This document shows, in pieces, positions 24,335 to 31,389 of a stretch of 37,138 bases of DNA (positions within the stretch are counted from its first letter, which is position 1; each line of letters starts with the position of its first letter). The DNA comes from Saccharospirillum salsuginis (GTDB lineage: Bacteria; Pseudomonadota; Gammaproteobacteria; Pseudomonadales; Natronospirillaceae). A program made the translations under genes and the position numbers. The stretch lies in the NCBI RefSeq assembly GCF_014651855.1, contig NZ_BMXR01000020.1, forward strand, positions 1 to 37,138, written 5' to 3'. Under the pieces are notes generated by a model. It made no database searches, was not told the DNA's origin, and saw only the letters and a program-made list of their open reading frames with translations.

Positions 24335-25039
24335 ATGAAAAAAGTCTGCATCGTCGGCGCGTCCGGCAAACTCGGCCAGTACATGGTTCAGCACGCCCTG
24401 GATCGCGGCTACGAGGTCGTCGGGGTTTGCCGGGAAACCAGCGTCGGCAAACTGGATAAATTCAAAGACCGCATCACCATCGTACCGGGCGACACCAACG
24501 ACCGGGCCGTGATCAAACAGGCCGTCGCCGGTTGCGACGGTGTACTGGTCGTGCTCGTTCCCTGGGGCGTGCGCGACTATTCCTCGGGCACCGCCCAGGC
24601 CGTTATGGACTATGCCGAGCCCGGCGCACGCCTGATCTTTTCCTGTGGCTGGCACATCACCAAGGACGGCAAGGATCAGTATTCGTGGCTGTTCACCACC
24701 ATACTGGCGATTGTGAACAAACTGGCGCGGTTCTTCCGGTTCGTCGACATCGACGACCAGGTCAGAGCCTGTGACCTCGTCTTCAAAAGCAACACACGTT
24801 GGACCGTGGTGCGTGGCAGCAGCCTGGAAGAAGGCGAGAGCCAGGGGTTGCCGGTCTGGAGCAAGCACGTCGGCGACCCGGTTCTTGAAAGCGACCTGAC
24901 GCGCCGCATCGACTTCGCCCTGTTCATGGTCGCCGCACTGGAAAACGACGACCTGATCCACGAAGCCCCGGCCATCGTCGGGTGTCAGACTGAATCCGCC
25001 ATAGCGCACCGTTCGTTCAACGGATTGAAAGGCGCCTGA
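24335..25039 (+). CDS. NAD(P)-binding atypical SDR / NmrA-like reductase
   Basis: This is a 234-residue cytoplasmic Rossmann-fold protein. The nucleotide-binding motif G8-A-S-G-K-L-G14 begins after the first strand, VCIVG, and a second strand ends in VVGVCRETS. The middle contains VLVVLVPWGVRDY and LIFSCGWHI; the catalytic YxxxK of classical SDRs is not evident, consistent with an atypical or NmrA-like member. The start at 24335 is chosen because GGGGAAG lies just upstream; an earlier GTG at 24308 overlaps the small gene before it. It probably belongs to the LuxR-regulated unit. Substrate unknown; a sensor or oxidoreductase role is possible. Confidence 0.82.
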   Translation: MKKVCIVGASGKLGQYMVQHALDRGYEVVGVCRETSVGKLDKFKDRITIVPGDTNDRAVIKQAVAGCDGVLVVLVPWGVRDYSSGTAQAVMDYAEPGARLIFSCGWHITKDGKDQYSWLFTTILAIVNKLARFFRFVDIDDQVRACDLVFKSNTRWTVVRGSSLEEGESQGLPVWSKHVGDPVLESDLTRRIDFALFMVAALENDDLIHEAPAIVGCQTESAIAHRSFNGLKGA

Positions 25040-25050
25040 TTTAAGAAAAA

Positions 25051-25071
25051 GTAGGGTGGGCACGGCCCACC
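25051..25071. repeat. GTAGGGTGGG palindromic repeat, copy 2
   Basis: GTAG, then GGTGGGC (25055-25061), loop ACG, GCCCACC (25065-25071). It lies 11 bases after the reductase stop and differs from the copy at 10582 only in the loop. It may serve as the transcription end of the LuxR unit. Confidence 0.7.
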
Positions 25072-25157
25072 AATAAAGTAAAACAACCCACACTAAGACC
25101 CACCGATATCGACAAGGATGTCAGCCGTTAAGGGGAAAGGGTATCGTTATCAAAGTC

Positions 25158-25178
25158 GTAGGGTGGGTGCGGCCCACC
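25158..25178. repeat. GTAGGGTGGG palindromic repeat, copy 3
   Basis: The same unit as at 25051, in direct orientation 107 bases away, with GGTGGG / CCCACC arms and the loop changed. It lies between the convergent reductase and LysR genes. Confidence 0.65.
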
Positions 25179-25197
25179 AAACCGTTCTGTTAGCAGC

Positions 25198-26091
25198 TTA
25201 GGTGCCTAATTCATCCACCAGAAAATCCACCAAAGCCCGCACGGCCGGGTTTTTCGAAGACGCCGCTTTCCAGGTCAGGTAAATCTTGGATGCATTGTGC
25301 TCGGTCAACGACGCTTGCCAGTCGGGCAGCAGCTCAACCAGGCGACCATTGGCTAAATCATCCTCGATAAACGAGCGGCTTACCATTGTGATGCCTTGAT
25401 GCGCCCGGGCCCACATCAACAAGGGCGTACCGCCTTCGGACGCCATCACCGGGTTGATCCGAATCTTACGAGCGTCCTTATCTTTGCGGAAATACCACCA
25501 AGTGAACTGACGCGGCTTGAGAAACGCCAGGCAGGTATGGTTTTGCAGATCCTCCGGTGTGTTAACTGAAGCATGCCGCTCAATGTATTGAGGGCTGGCC
25601 ACCACGACCGCTGACATGTCCTGCAGCGGTCGATAGATCAGACTGGAGTCTTCCGGACGACCGTAACGCACGGCGATGTCGTAGGGGCTGTTGTACAGGT
25701 CGATCACCTGATTCGCCAGACTCAAGGCGATGCGCGTGTCCGGGTAGCGATCGCGGAAACGGGCCAACAAGGGCACCAGGGTTTCCCGACCGAACGTGTC
25801 GAATGTGGTGATGCTGATCAGACCCGAGACCGGTTGGGGCGTTTTTTGAAAAGCGCCTTTCACGTCTTCCACCGAGCTCAGTATTCCGAGTGCCTGATGA
25901 TAAAAGTGTTCCCCATCGGGCGTCAGATCCAGACGCCGTGTCGAACGAACGAGCAAGGTAGTACCGAGTTCGTGCTCCAGGTGATCGAGCCGGCGGGTGA
26001 GTGTGCTTGGGTTCTTGCCCAGAACGGTGGCCGCCGCACTGAATGAACCCAGATCCACAATTTTGACGAACTGCTCCATAGCGTCCAGCAC
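25198..26091 (-). CDS. LysR family transcriptional regulator
   Basis: This is a 297-residue LTTR. The N-terminal winged helix-turn-helix (about 5-62) reads FVKIVDLGSFSAAATVLGKN then STLTRRLDHLEHELGTTLLV; the periplasmic-binding-like effector domain (about 90-295) contains LISITTFDTFGRETLVPLLARF and YDIAVRYGRPEDSSLIYRPL. The start is a GTG at 26089-26091, with AGGAG six bases upstream; an ATG four codons later is possible. It is divergent from a nitroreductase gene across a 139-base gap that contains a palindromic T-N11-A site, the usual layout for a LysR regulator and its target. Confidence 0.92.
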   Translation of the reverse strand: MLDAMEQFVKIVDLGSFSAAATVLGKNPSTLTRRLDHLEHELGTTLLVRSTRRLDLTPDGEHFYHQALGILSSVEDVKGAFQKTPQPVSGLISITTFDTFGRETLVPLLARFRDRYPDTRIALSLANQVIDLYNSPYDIAVRYGRPEDSSLIYRPLQDMSAVVVASPQYIERHASVNTPEDLQNHTCLAFLKPRQFTWWYFRKDKDARKIRINPVMASEGGTPLLMWARAHQGITMVSRSFIEDDLANGRLVELLPDWQASLTEHNASKIYLTWKAASSKNPAVRALVDFLVDELGT

Positions 26092-26126
26092 AGTTCTCTC
26101 CTGAAGGGTCGATGCACGGTTTCAAT

Positions 26127-26145
26127 CTTTGCAGTATATGCAAAG
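26127..26145. promoter_or_regulatory. Putative LysR operator
   Basis: CTTTGCAGTATATGCAAAG is a 7-bp-arm palindrome with centre GTATA; its core TGCAGTATATGCA fits the LysR T-N11-A consensus exactly. It lies 36 bases upstream of the LysR start and 86 bases upstream of the nitroreductase start. Binding is inference. Confidence 0.6.
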
Positions 26146-26230
26146 CTGATGCTGTATTCACGGCTATTAATGCAGGATAAGGTTCGGCTCATACTCCGCC
26201 CTGTCGATAAACCTACAGCGGAGACACACC

Positions 26231-26832
26231 ATGAACACCTTGGACACCATTCAGAACCGGCGTTCCATCAAGCAGTACGACCCCAACCACCGGATCCCTG
26301 AAGCCGATTTCACCCGCCTCATTGAAGCGGCTATGCTCGCGCCGACCTCGTTCAACATTCAGCACTGGCGGTTTGTCCGCGTCAGCGACCGGGACCTGCG
26401 CGGGCAGCTCCGGGACGCCGCTTGGGACCAGGCTCAGGTGACCGACGCCTCTGAGCTGTTGGTCATCACCGGGAACATCAACGCCTGGAACGACACCCCC
26501 GAGCGCTACTGGCAAACACCACCCCGGAAGTGCAAGAGACCCTGGTCACCATGCTGCAGGACTTTTACCGGGGCCGGGAATGGTTGCAACGCGACGAGGC
26601 CATCCGCTCCGGCGCCATGGCCGCGCAGAACATCATGCTCGCCGCCGAAGAACTCGGCTACCACACCAGCCCGATGATCGGATTCGACTTGGACCAGGTC
26701 GGCGACCTGATTCGTCTGCCGGAGAATCACGTGATTGTAATGATGTTGGCGATCGGAAAGGGAGCCGAAAGCGCCAAGCCCAGAGGCGGACAGCTTAAAC
26801 TGGAAGAGGTTGTGGTGAGCGATCGTTTTTAA
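26231..26832 (+). pseudogene. Nitroreductase family gene with a one-base frameshift
   Basis: The first frame (26231 to about 26512) encodes an FMN-dependent nitroreductase start: NTLDTIQNRRSIKQYD, then AAMLAPTSFNIQHWRFV, through NDTPERYW. The same protein continues in another frame from about 26515: NTTPEVQETLVTMLQDFYRG, AAQNIMLAAEELGYHTSP and a normal end at 26832. Loss of one base in a TGG-GCA context near 26512 would explain the break. In the first frame translation would run on to 26677 with nonsense sequence. Rejoined, the protein would be about 200 residues, normal for the family. Either a recent inactivation or an error in the sequence. It has GGAG before the ATG and lies opposite a LysR gene. 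Confidence 0.85.
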
Positions 26833-26894
26833 TCGAATCACCCTGCGCCTCTGAACTGGCCAGTATCGAAAAAATAACGGCTCGGAGCCCCGTA

Positions 26895-27872
26895 TCAGGA
26901 ACCCAGCAGCGGCCCGGCCAGTCGCTGCTCCTGTTTACGGATAGCGTCCGTCAGAAAGTCCATCAGGGCATGAATCCTCACCACCCCCCGTAAATCCGGA
27001 TGCATCAGGAACCACAGGCCGTAGTCCAACTCGGGTATGGGGTCGGTGAGCTGAACAATGTCCGGATACCCCTCAGCCAGGTAGCAGGGCAGGATGCCCA
27101 GCCCCATGCTCGAGCGTATGGCGCTGAGTATGCCGACCAGAGTATCGACGCGATACACGCAAGCGGACTTGAGCCCGTTCGTGTCCATCCACTGGTCGAC
27201 TTCCGAATCCTTTAAACGCGGCCCTGCGCCTATCCACGGCTGGCCGCCCAGGGATTCGATAGACGCGCCCGGGGCCAGGCCGAAACTGCGGTGAGCATAT
27301 ACAGCCTGGCGAATCGTGGTCAGCGGCCGACCGATCAGGTTCTCGGGCGGGCGATTGGACGGGCGAACGGCGACATCGGCCTCCCGTCGGGTCAGATTGA
27401 ACAACTGGTTCGAGATGGCAACGTCCAACAGGATGTCCGGATAGATGTGCCGGAATTGCGTGAACAGGGGCGCGAGCAGCCCCATCAGCAGCGAATCCGT
27501 CGTGGTAACCCAGATTTCCCCGCTGGGCTTCAGGTCACGCCCGGCGACTTTACGCTCAGCCGCCAAGGCGGCCTGATCCATAATCCTGGCCGTTTCGGCG
27601 AGTTCTTCGCCCGCGAGCGTCGGCTGATAGCCGGTACGGCTTCTCTCGAAGAGCGCGACACCCAGGCGTCGCTCGATATCACCCAGCCGCCGGAAGACCG
27701 TGGCGTGGCTCACACCCAGAGCGCGAGACGCACCGGACAGTGAGCCCGCGTTCGCGATGGCGAGCACGATCTCAAAGTCATTCCACGCCAGTTGGTTCCG
27801 TGTTTTCGACGCGCTGGAAGAGGGTGGCTGGCCCGGTTTTGATGTTCGTTTTTGCAAAGTCCATTCTCGCAT
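26895..27872 (-). CDS. LysR family transcriptional regulator
   Basis: This is a 325-residue LTTR. An N-terminal tail of about 28 basic/serine-rich residues precedes the helix-turn-helix (about 30-88: FEIVLAIANAGSLSGASRAL then HATVFRRLGDIERRLGVALF), followed by an effector domain (GEIWVTTTDSLLMGLLAPLF; VAVRPSNRPPENLIGRPL). The ATG at 27870-27872 has no clear ribosome site, and no better internal start exists before the HTH. It is tail-to-tail with the frameshifted nitroreductase (62-base gap). Its upstream region shares the 11-mer TTTGCAGTATA with the operator of the other LysR gene. Target unknown. Confidence 0.9.
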   Translation of the reverse strand: MREWTLQKRTSKPGQPPSSSASKTRNQLAWNDFEIVLAIANAGSLSGASRALGVSHATVFRRLGDIERRLGVALFERSRTGYQPTLAGEELAETARIMDQAALAAERKVAGRDLKPSGEIWVTTTDSLLMGLLAPLFTQFRHIYPDILLDVAISNQLFNLTRREADVAVRPSNRPPENLIGRPLTTIRQAVYAHRSFGLAPGASIESLGGQPWIGAGPRLKDSEVDQWMDTNGLKSACVYRVDTLVGILSAIRSSMGLGILPCYLAEGYPDIVQLTDPIPELDYGLWFLMHPDLRGVVRIHALMDFLTDAIRKQEQRLAGPLLGS

Positions 27873-28019
27873 TTATGGAATAGTTTGCAGTATAGAACAG
27901 GAATAGCATGTACCTGAACCCATTGGACAAACAGCGCTCCATTGACCCGGGGCAATGCGATGGAGGTCAGAATCATGTTGGTTTCAAGTGAAGCGAAGTT
28001 CTTCCAAGGCGATTGCCCG

Positions 28020-28184
28020 CTAACCCGCGGGGATGACGATATAACGGCCGTCGGCAGCGCCGCCGACTCGAACCTGGGAAGCATCCCGCAGAGATACCGG
28101 GATGGAAGCGGCGGCATTGATCTGGAGCGGGTAAGGCAGGACCGGAACCGGGCCCGGCGTGAGGTTGTTCAAATGTTGGTACAT
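28020..28184 (-). CDS. Possible small protein of unknown function
   Basis: A short frame, 54 residues from the ATG at 28182-28184, reads MYQHLNNLTPGPVPVLPYPL and ends RYIVIPAG. Codon choice is strongly like that of the high-GC neighbours, and the mix of residues looks protein-like, which is why it is listed. A TTG seven codons upstream is an alternative start. No ribosome site is convincing and no family is recognised; it could be the remnant of a longer gene. Confidence 0.3.
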   Translation of the reverse strand: MYQHLNNLTPGPVPVLPYPLQINAAASIPVSLRDASQVRVGGAADGRYIVIPAG

Positions 28185-28203
28185 AACCTGGTAAGGCTCT
28201 GGC

Positions 28204-28225
28204 AACGCCGCTGAAAAGCGGCGTT
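28204..28225. terminator. Perfect GAAA-loop hairpin
   Basis: AACGCCGCT (28204-28212), tetraloop GAAA, AGCGGCGTT (28217-28225), followed on the plus strand by TGG and without a T-run. It is strong as RNA, but the transcript it ends is unclear; it lies downstream of the AraC/VOC/membrane-protein operon read on the minus strand. Confidence 0.5.
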
Positions 28226-28295
28226 TGGCCGTTCGCGTCCAGCCGTCCTGTTTCCCTATTTTTCGTATATTCTCCTTCGGCTGTGTCTGCGGTAT

Positions 28296-28523
28296 TCAAG
28301 CACTGTGACGCGCTTTACCCCGCCACTGGGTGACATGCGGCAGCGCGAACAGGTACAAGCCGGAAAACAGCAGCAGGAACAACAGGGGGAGTGGCGAATA
28401 GGTTACCCACGCTGGCGGTTCGGCTGAGCCGGCGGCTATCGTTACGAAGTTGGCGATCACCGTTGCTGTGAACAGCATGGACAGCCAGCGGTTGCCTTGT
28501 CGAATCCAGGCGCTCCAATTCAT
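28296..28523 (-). CDS. Small two-helix membrane protein
   Basis: This is a 75-residue predicted inner membrane protein with two hydrophobic helices (about 17-36, LFTATVIANFVTIAAG; about 45-65, PLPLLFLLLFSGLYLFALPH) and a basic tail (QWRGKARHSA). The start at 28521-28523 has an excellent GGGAGG seven bases upstream, inside the end of the VOC gene. Its ATGA overlap with the VOC stop indicates translational coupling. No function is known; it is the last gene of an AraC-VOC-membrane protein operon. Confidence 0.72.
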   Translation of the reverse strand: MNWSAWIRQGNRWLSMLFTATVIANFVTIAAGSAEPPAWVTYSPLPLLFLLLFSGLYLFALPHVTQWRGKARHSA

Positions 28524-28951
28524 TTCGACCTCCCGGCCCGCGCATCGGATTGTGTCTCGATCATCTTCCACCCGTTGCCCGACGGGTCCCGAAAACCGGC
28601 ATCGACATTGCCGAAGCGTTCCACCGGTTCCTGCGTAAACTCCACGCCGCACTCACGCAAGCGTTCATAGGAAGCTCGGCAGTCGTCCACCGATAACACC
28701 AGCGCCGGCATCGCGCCCTTGGCGACGACCTCGTGCAGGGTCTGCGCGGTGGCCTCGTCATGTACCGGTGGCCCCGGTTTGAACAGGCCGAGTTGGAACG
28801 AGGGCTGTTCCGGATGCTGGACCGTCAGCCAGCGGAAGTCGCCGTTTTTAACGTCGGTATGCACGACAAACCCCAGCTTATCGACATAGAACTCCAGTGC
28901 TTCGTCCTGATCGCGCACATACAGACCCACTACATTGATACTCATAGCCAT
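28520..28951 (-). CDS. VOC (glyoxalase/bleomycin resistance) family protein
   Basis: This is a 143-residue vicinal oxygen chelate protein. Two beta-alpha-beta-beta-beta modules are visible: the first starts INVVGLYVRDQDEALEFYVD, and the second contains LVLSVDDCRASYERLRECGV and ends FRDPSGNGWKMIE, the usual last metal-binding strand. AAGGAGG lies five bases before ATG, one of the best ribosome sites in the window. It follows the AraC gene by 9 bases and overlaps the next gene by 4. Likely a dioxygenase-, lyase- or drug-binding protein; the substrate cannot be read. Confidence 0.88.
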   Translation of the reverse strand: MAMSINVVGLYVRDQDEALEFYVDKLGFVVHTDVKNGDFRWLTVQHPEQPSFQLGLFKPGPPVHDEATAQTLHEVVAKGAMPALVLSVDDCRASYERLRECGVEFTQEPVERFGNVDAGFRDPSGNGWKMIETQSDARAGRSK

Positions 28952-28960
28952 AGAACCTCC

Positions 28961-29428
28961 TTAGCTGGATTGGATGTCCAGCTTGCCAGCGGCCTTCCGT
29001 CGGCGCTTCTCCGAAACTGCTATCTTGAGGATTGGTCGATCAACGCTGCGGACCACACACTCCGGAACTTCCTCCCGCCTGTGCGGGACCGTGCCTTCAC
29101 GTGCCCTGAATTCGCCGGGGCTTTCGCTGGTGATGTCACGGAAAATACGCCCGAAGGTACCGATGCTACTCCAGCCGGTCTGGAAGGCGATGTCGGTAAT
29201 GGGCCGGTCGGTGTCGCGCAGCAGCGCAGTGGCACGTTCGATACGACGGGTGAGCAGGTAACGGTGTGGCGGCAGGCCGAAGGCCTTCTTGAACTCGCGT
29301 GCGAAATGCGCCGGTGACGTGGCACTTACCCGGGCTAGCCGGTGAATGGGCCACGCCTCTTCTGGGGCCCTGTCCATCCGGTCTTTGGCCCGTAACAACC
29401 TCCGCAACAGTTCGGGGCTCTGTTTCAT
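28961..29428 (-). CDS. AraC family transcriptional regulator (short)
   Basis: This 155-residue protein consists almost only of the AraC/XylS DNA-binding domain (about 10-110): WPIHRLARVSATSPAHFARE, YLLTRRIERATALLRDTDRP, ITDIAFQTGWSSIGTFGRIF, SPGEFR. A basic C-terminal extension (about 115-155) replaces a sensor domain. GAGGATGCC precedes the ATG. This short form with a VOC gene directly downstream is a recurring arrangement; it probably controls the operon it heads. Confidence 0.9.
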   Translation of the reverse strand: MKQSPELLRRLLRAKDRMDRAPEEAWPIHRLARVSATSPAHFAREFKKAFGLPPHRYLLTRRIERATALLRDTDRPITDIAFQTGWSSIGTFGRIFRDITSESPGEFRAREGTVPHRREEVPECVVRSVDRPILKIAVSEKRRRKAAGKLDIQSS

Positions 29429-29459
29429 GGCATCCTCGTGTGGAGCCGTTTAATGGTGA

Positions 29460-29747
29460 CTACGCACTCAATGCCTTCAGGACCGCGCCAGGCTCTTTGG
29501 ATACTACGTTCAGTAAGACAAGGGCGGGGCCGTGAGGCGCACGATCGCCACGCTCCCAATGACGAAGTGTGCTGACGCTGATGCCAAAAGCGGAAGCAAA
29601 CTCATTCTGTGACATGCCTAGATCGGCACGTATTTTTTTAACCTCTACAGGGCCAAATTCGTGTATGACAGCCTTTTGAGCATGCCCCTTAGAGTATTCA
29701 ATAGCCTCATCCAGGCCCTGCTTAATACTTGCGAATGCACTACTCAT
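29460..29747 (-). CDS. HigA/NadS-like XRE antitoxin
   Basis: This is a 95-residue antitoxin and repressor. A C-terminal Cro/C1 helix-turn-helix (about 42-75) reads VKKIRADLGMSQNEFASAFG then VSTLRHWERGDRAPHGPA; the N-terminal part (FASIKQGLDEAIEYSKGHAQ) likely binds the toxin. The start at 29745-29747 follows the toxin stop by one base, with GGTGG five bases upstream; an ATG four codons earlier overlaps the toxin gene. The toxin-first gene order and the sequence match HigBA/NadS-type modules. It is expected to bind the palindrome upstream of the toxin gene. Confidence 0.88.
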   Translation of the reverse strand: MSSAFASIKQGLDEAIEYSKGHAQKAVIHEFGPVEVKKIRADLGMSQNEFASAFGISVSTLRHWERGDRAPHGPALVLLNVVSKEPGAVLKALSA

Positions 29748-29748
29748 A

Positions 29749-30081
29749 TTAACCACCATATCGTTTAAGCAACAATTCAGTTAACTTGCTCAACTCATTC
29801 CGTTCGGACTTTGATATATTCGCTTTCTCACCTTTGCCGAACACCGTCAGAAGGAATAGTGGTACACATCCGTTATGGTAGTAGTAGATAACCCTTACAC
29901 CACCACTTTTACCTTTACCCTGAGCTGACCAACGAAGCTTCCTGATTCCACCTGTACCCTGTATTAAATCCCCGGCTTGGGGATGAAAAGCCAAGTAGTT
30001 GATTATGCTGGCTTTTTCACCATCCTTGAGGAGGTTTGACGCACGCTTGATGAATTCGGGGAGTTCGACAATGGTCTGCAT
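29749..30081 (-). CDS. RelE/HigB-type toxin
   Basis: This 110-residue toxin of the RelE/ParE superfamily is predicted to be a ribosome-dependent mRNA interferase. The fold signature is visible: N-terminal helices (FIKRASNLLKDGEKASIINY), then GIRKLRWSAQGKGKSGGVRVIYYY, LFLLTVFGKGEKANISKSER and a C-terminal helix (LSKLTELLLKRYGG). The R/K-rich strand and the final GKGEKANIS segment carry the likely catalytic basic residues. Its ATG (30079-30081) has no Shine-Dalgarno; instead CTTACCTCC precedes it, and a promoter-like pair places the transcript start almost at the ATG, suggesting a leaderless message. Confidence 0.88.
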   Translation of the reverse strand: MQTIVELPEFIKRASNLLKDGEKASIINYLAFHPQAGDLIQGTGGIRKLRWSAQGKGKSGGVRVIYYYHNGCVPLFLLTVFGKGEKANISKSERNELSKLTELLLKRYGG

Positions 30082-30089
30082 GGAGGTAA

Positions 30090-30118
30090 GTGTAATCCAT
30101 TGGATTACATTCGGTCAA
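30090..30118 (-). promoter_or_regulatory. Toxin-antitoxin promoter and operator
   Basis: TGTAATCCATTGGATTACA (30091-30109) is a perfect 9-bp-arm palindrome with a one-base centre, ending 9 bases upstream of the toxin ATG, as expected for an antitoxin operator. On the minus strand TTGACC (30113-30118) and TTACAC (30090-30095) are 17 bases apart, so the operator would cover the promoter. The -10 match is weak. Confidence 0.7.
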
Positions 30119-30279
30119 ATGGATCAAGAATCCCGGTAAACAGTGTTCGGGATGGTGCTGGAGAGCTTACCTGAATATCGGGGCTGACCAATTACATACG
30201 CTGAGAAACTCCTGGAGCCATCCTCAGGATTTCATGGGCAGTGCACTTTGAGGGAGAGTCAGCCCGGGTAGGCATCGGA

Positions 30280-30720
30280 CTAGATCCTGTGGAGCAAACT
30301 GCGCCAGCGAAATTGCCGGTACCGGTAAAAGATATGCGCATAACCCCATATCAGGAACGTTAAAATGCCCGCTTTCACCTCAACGTCGTCAACGTATGTA
30401 CAGGTTTCATTCTTGCCTGGGATGACTTGGATAAGATGGTTCCAAACTGGCACCAGGCCGCCGCCCTCACGGGTGTAAAGAACCCGGCTATTGTCATTGA
30501 TTTCCTGGAAAGTAAGGGTGTGTTCCCAAGCTGGAATGAACCCGAAAAGTAACAATCGGGTGGTTTCCGTGGCTCCTTCTTCCCACAAGGTGGGGAAGTG
30601 GCTTGAGCCTGAGAAGCTCAGGAATCCACGGGTAACGAACAGCAGTGTGTCGCTTCTCTTTACCAGCCCCCAAACTTTGTCGGCGGGTGCATGAAAAGTC
30701 GATGTTATTCTTACACGCAC
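30280..30720 (-). CDS. SRPBCC family protein
   Basis: This protein of about 146 residues has the START/Bet v1-like fold: RVRITSTFHAPADKVWGLVK at the start, a middle of strands (HFPTLWEEGATETTRLLLFG; HTLTFQEINDNSRVLYTREG) and a long C-terminal helix (TFLIWGYAHIFYRYRQFRWR). Such proteins bind hydrophobic ligands or lipids. The GTG at 30718-30720 is preferred because AAGGAA lies six bases upstream; a GTG 11 codons earlier (30753) lacks a ribosome site. It stands alone in a less GC-rich stretch. Ligand unknown. Confidence 0.75.
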   Translation of the reverse strand: MRVRITSTFHAPADKVWGLVKRSDTLLFVTRGFLSFSGSSHFPTLWEEGATETTRLLLFGFIPAWEHTLTFQEINDNSRVLYTREGGGLVPVWNHLIQVIPGKNETCTYVDDVEVKAGILTFLIWGYAHIFYRYRQFRWRSLLHRI

Positions 30721-30811
30721 TTCATGTTCCTTATTGTATCCGCTATTGATCACAGCAGGAGGTGGATGTGATTATATCTACACTATTTCCACAGTGAGCT
30801 CTCAGCCTTGG

Positions 30812-31147
30812 CTATACACCACATGGCCGCAACGAGAAAATAAAGAATATGAACCAGACATTACTGAACATTATAAGGAGCTGGATCGCGTGTCGGGCGA
30901 ACATGGGAATGTTCCGATACCAGAACATGAACCCAATAACGACCCATTGAACCAGCAACCACGGCAGAGACAGGTACCAAAAGTTTTCGTGACACTCGAT
31001 GTTCGGCGTCGAGTAAAAAATGTAACCCCAAGTCGCGACCGTGCTTGTCACCAGCACGGTAAGGGCAAGGGTCGTTAATACATTGCGCCACTGAGCGTAT
31101 TCCGTGGTTGTTTGCTTGGCTATGGCGTCCTTGAGTTTTTCGTTCAT
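30812..31147 (-). CDS. Small three-helix membrane protein
   Basis: This is a 111-residue predicted inner membrane protein of unknown function. A charged N-terminus (MNEKLKDAIAKQTTTEYAQW) precedes three transmembrane helices, at about 24-46 (LTTLALTVLVTSTVATWGYI), 56-78 (LSLPWLLVQWVVIGFMFWY) and 86-107 (AIQLLIMFSNVWFIFFIFSL). A conserved-looking short loop between helices 1 and 2 contains a cysteine (PNIECHENF). The ribosome site is weak. It may share a transcript with the small hydrophobic frame and oxygenase upstream on the same strand. Confidence 0.7.
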   Translation of the reverse strand: MNEKLKDAIAKQTTTEYAQWRNVLTTLALTVLVTSTVATWGYIFYSTPNIECHENFWYLSLPWLLVQWVVIGFMFWYRNIPMFARHAIQLLIMFSNVWFIFFIFSLRPCGV

Positions 31148-31207
31148 TTTCGCTCGCTATGAGGCACCGTAGTGCGCCGCCAGAGAATGAAGTGGGCCAA
31201 ATGCGAT

Positions 31208-31348
31208 CTACAGTAGCATATGAAGGGCCACCAGACCCATCGCGAACATCCTGGACTGTCGTGAGCCAACCATGAATACCACCACAGTAGCCAGGCCGGA
31301 GATGGCAGACAGCACCACGAATACAACCCTACGAAGTCCACCCCACAC
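31208..31348 (-). CDS. Possible small hydrophobic protein
   Basis: This short frame, read from a GTG at 31346-31348, gives about 46 residues with hydrophobic stretches RVVFVVLSAISGLATVVVFM and MFAMGLVALHMLL, suggestive of two membrane helices. The frame is open much further upstream, but that part overlaps the oxygenase gene and reads poorly. No clear ribosome site. A competing overlapping frame (31144-31350) is Trp/Cys-rich and less protein-like. Confidence 0.3.
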   Translation of the reverse strand: MWGGLRRVVFVVLSAISGLATVVVFMVGSRQSRMFAMGLVALHMLL

Positions 31349-31389
31349 AACCGCTAGATACTTGAGAACCCAATGTAGCCGTTGCCGAC

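Larger units (their letters stand above)
27873..28295. other. Weakly coding gap upstream of second LysR gene
   Basis: This stretch of about 420 bases holds the LysR promoter side, a possible small minus-strand gene (28020-28184) and a perfect hairpin at 28204-28225. A 90-codon plus-strand frame (27942-28214) exists but lacks protein-like character. Nothing else is supported. Confidence 0.4.

Noticed and set aside
27942..28214. 90-codon plus-strand frame between LysR and the membrane protein
   Set aside because: Odd composition, no ribosome site, and the opposite strand frame at 28020-28184 has better codon use.
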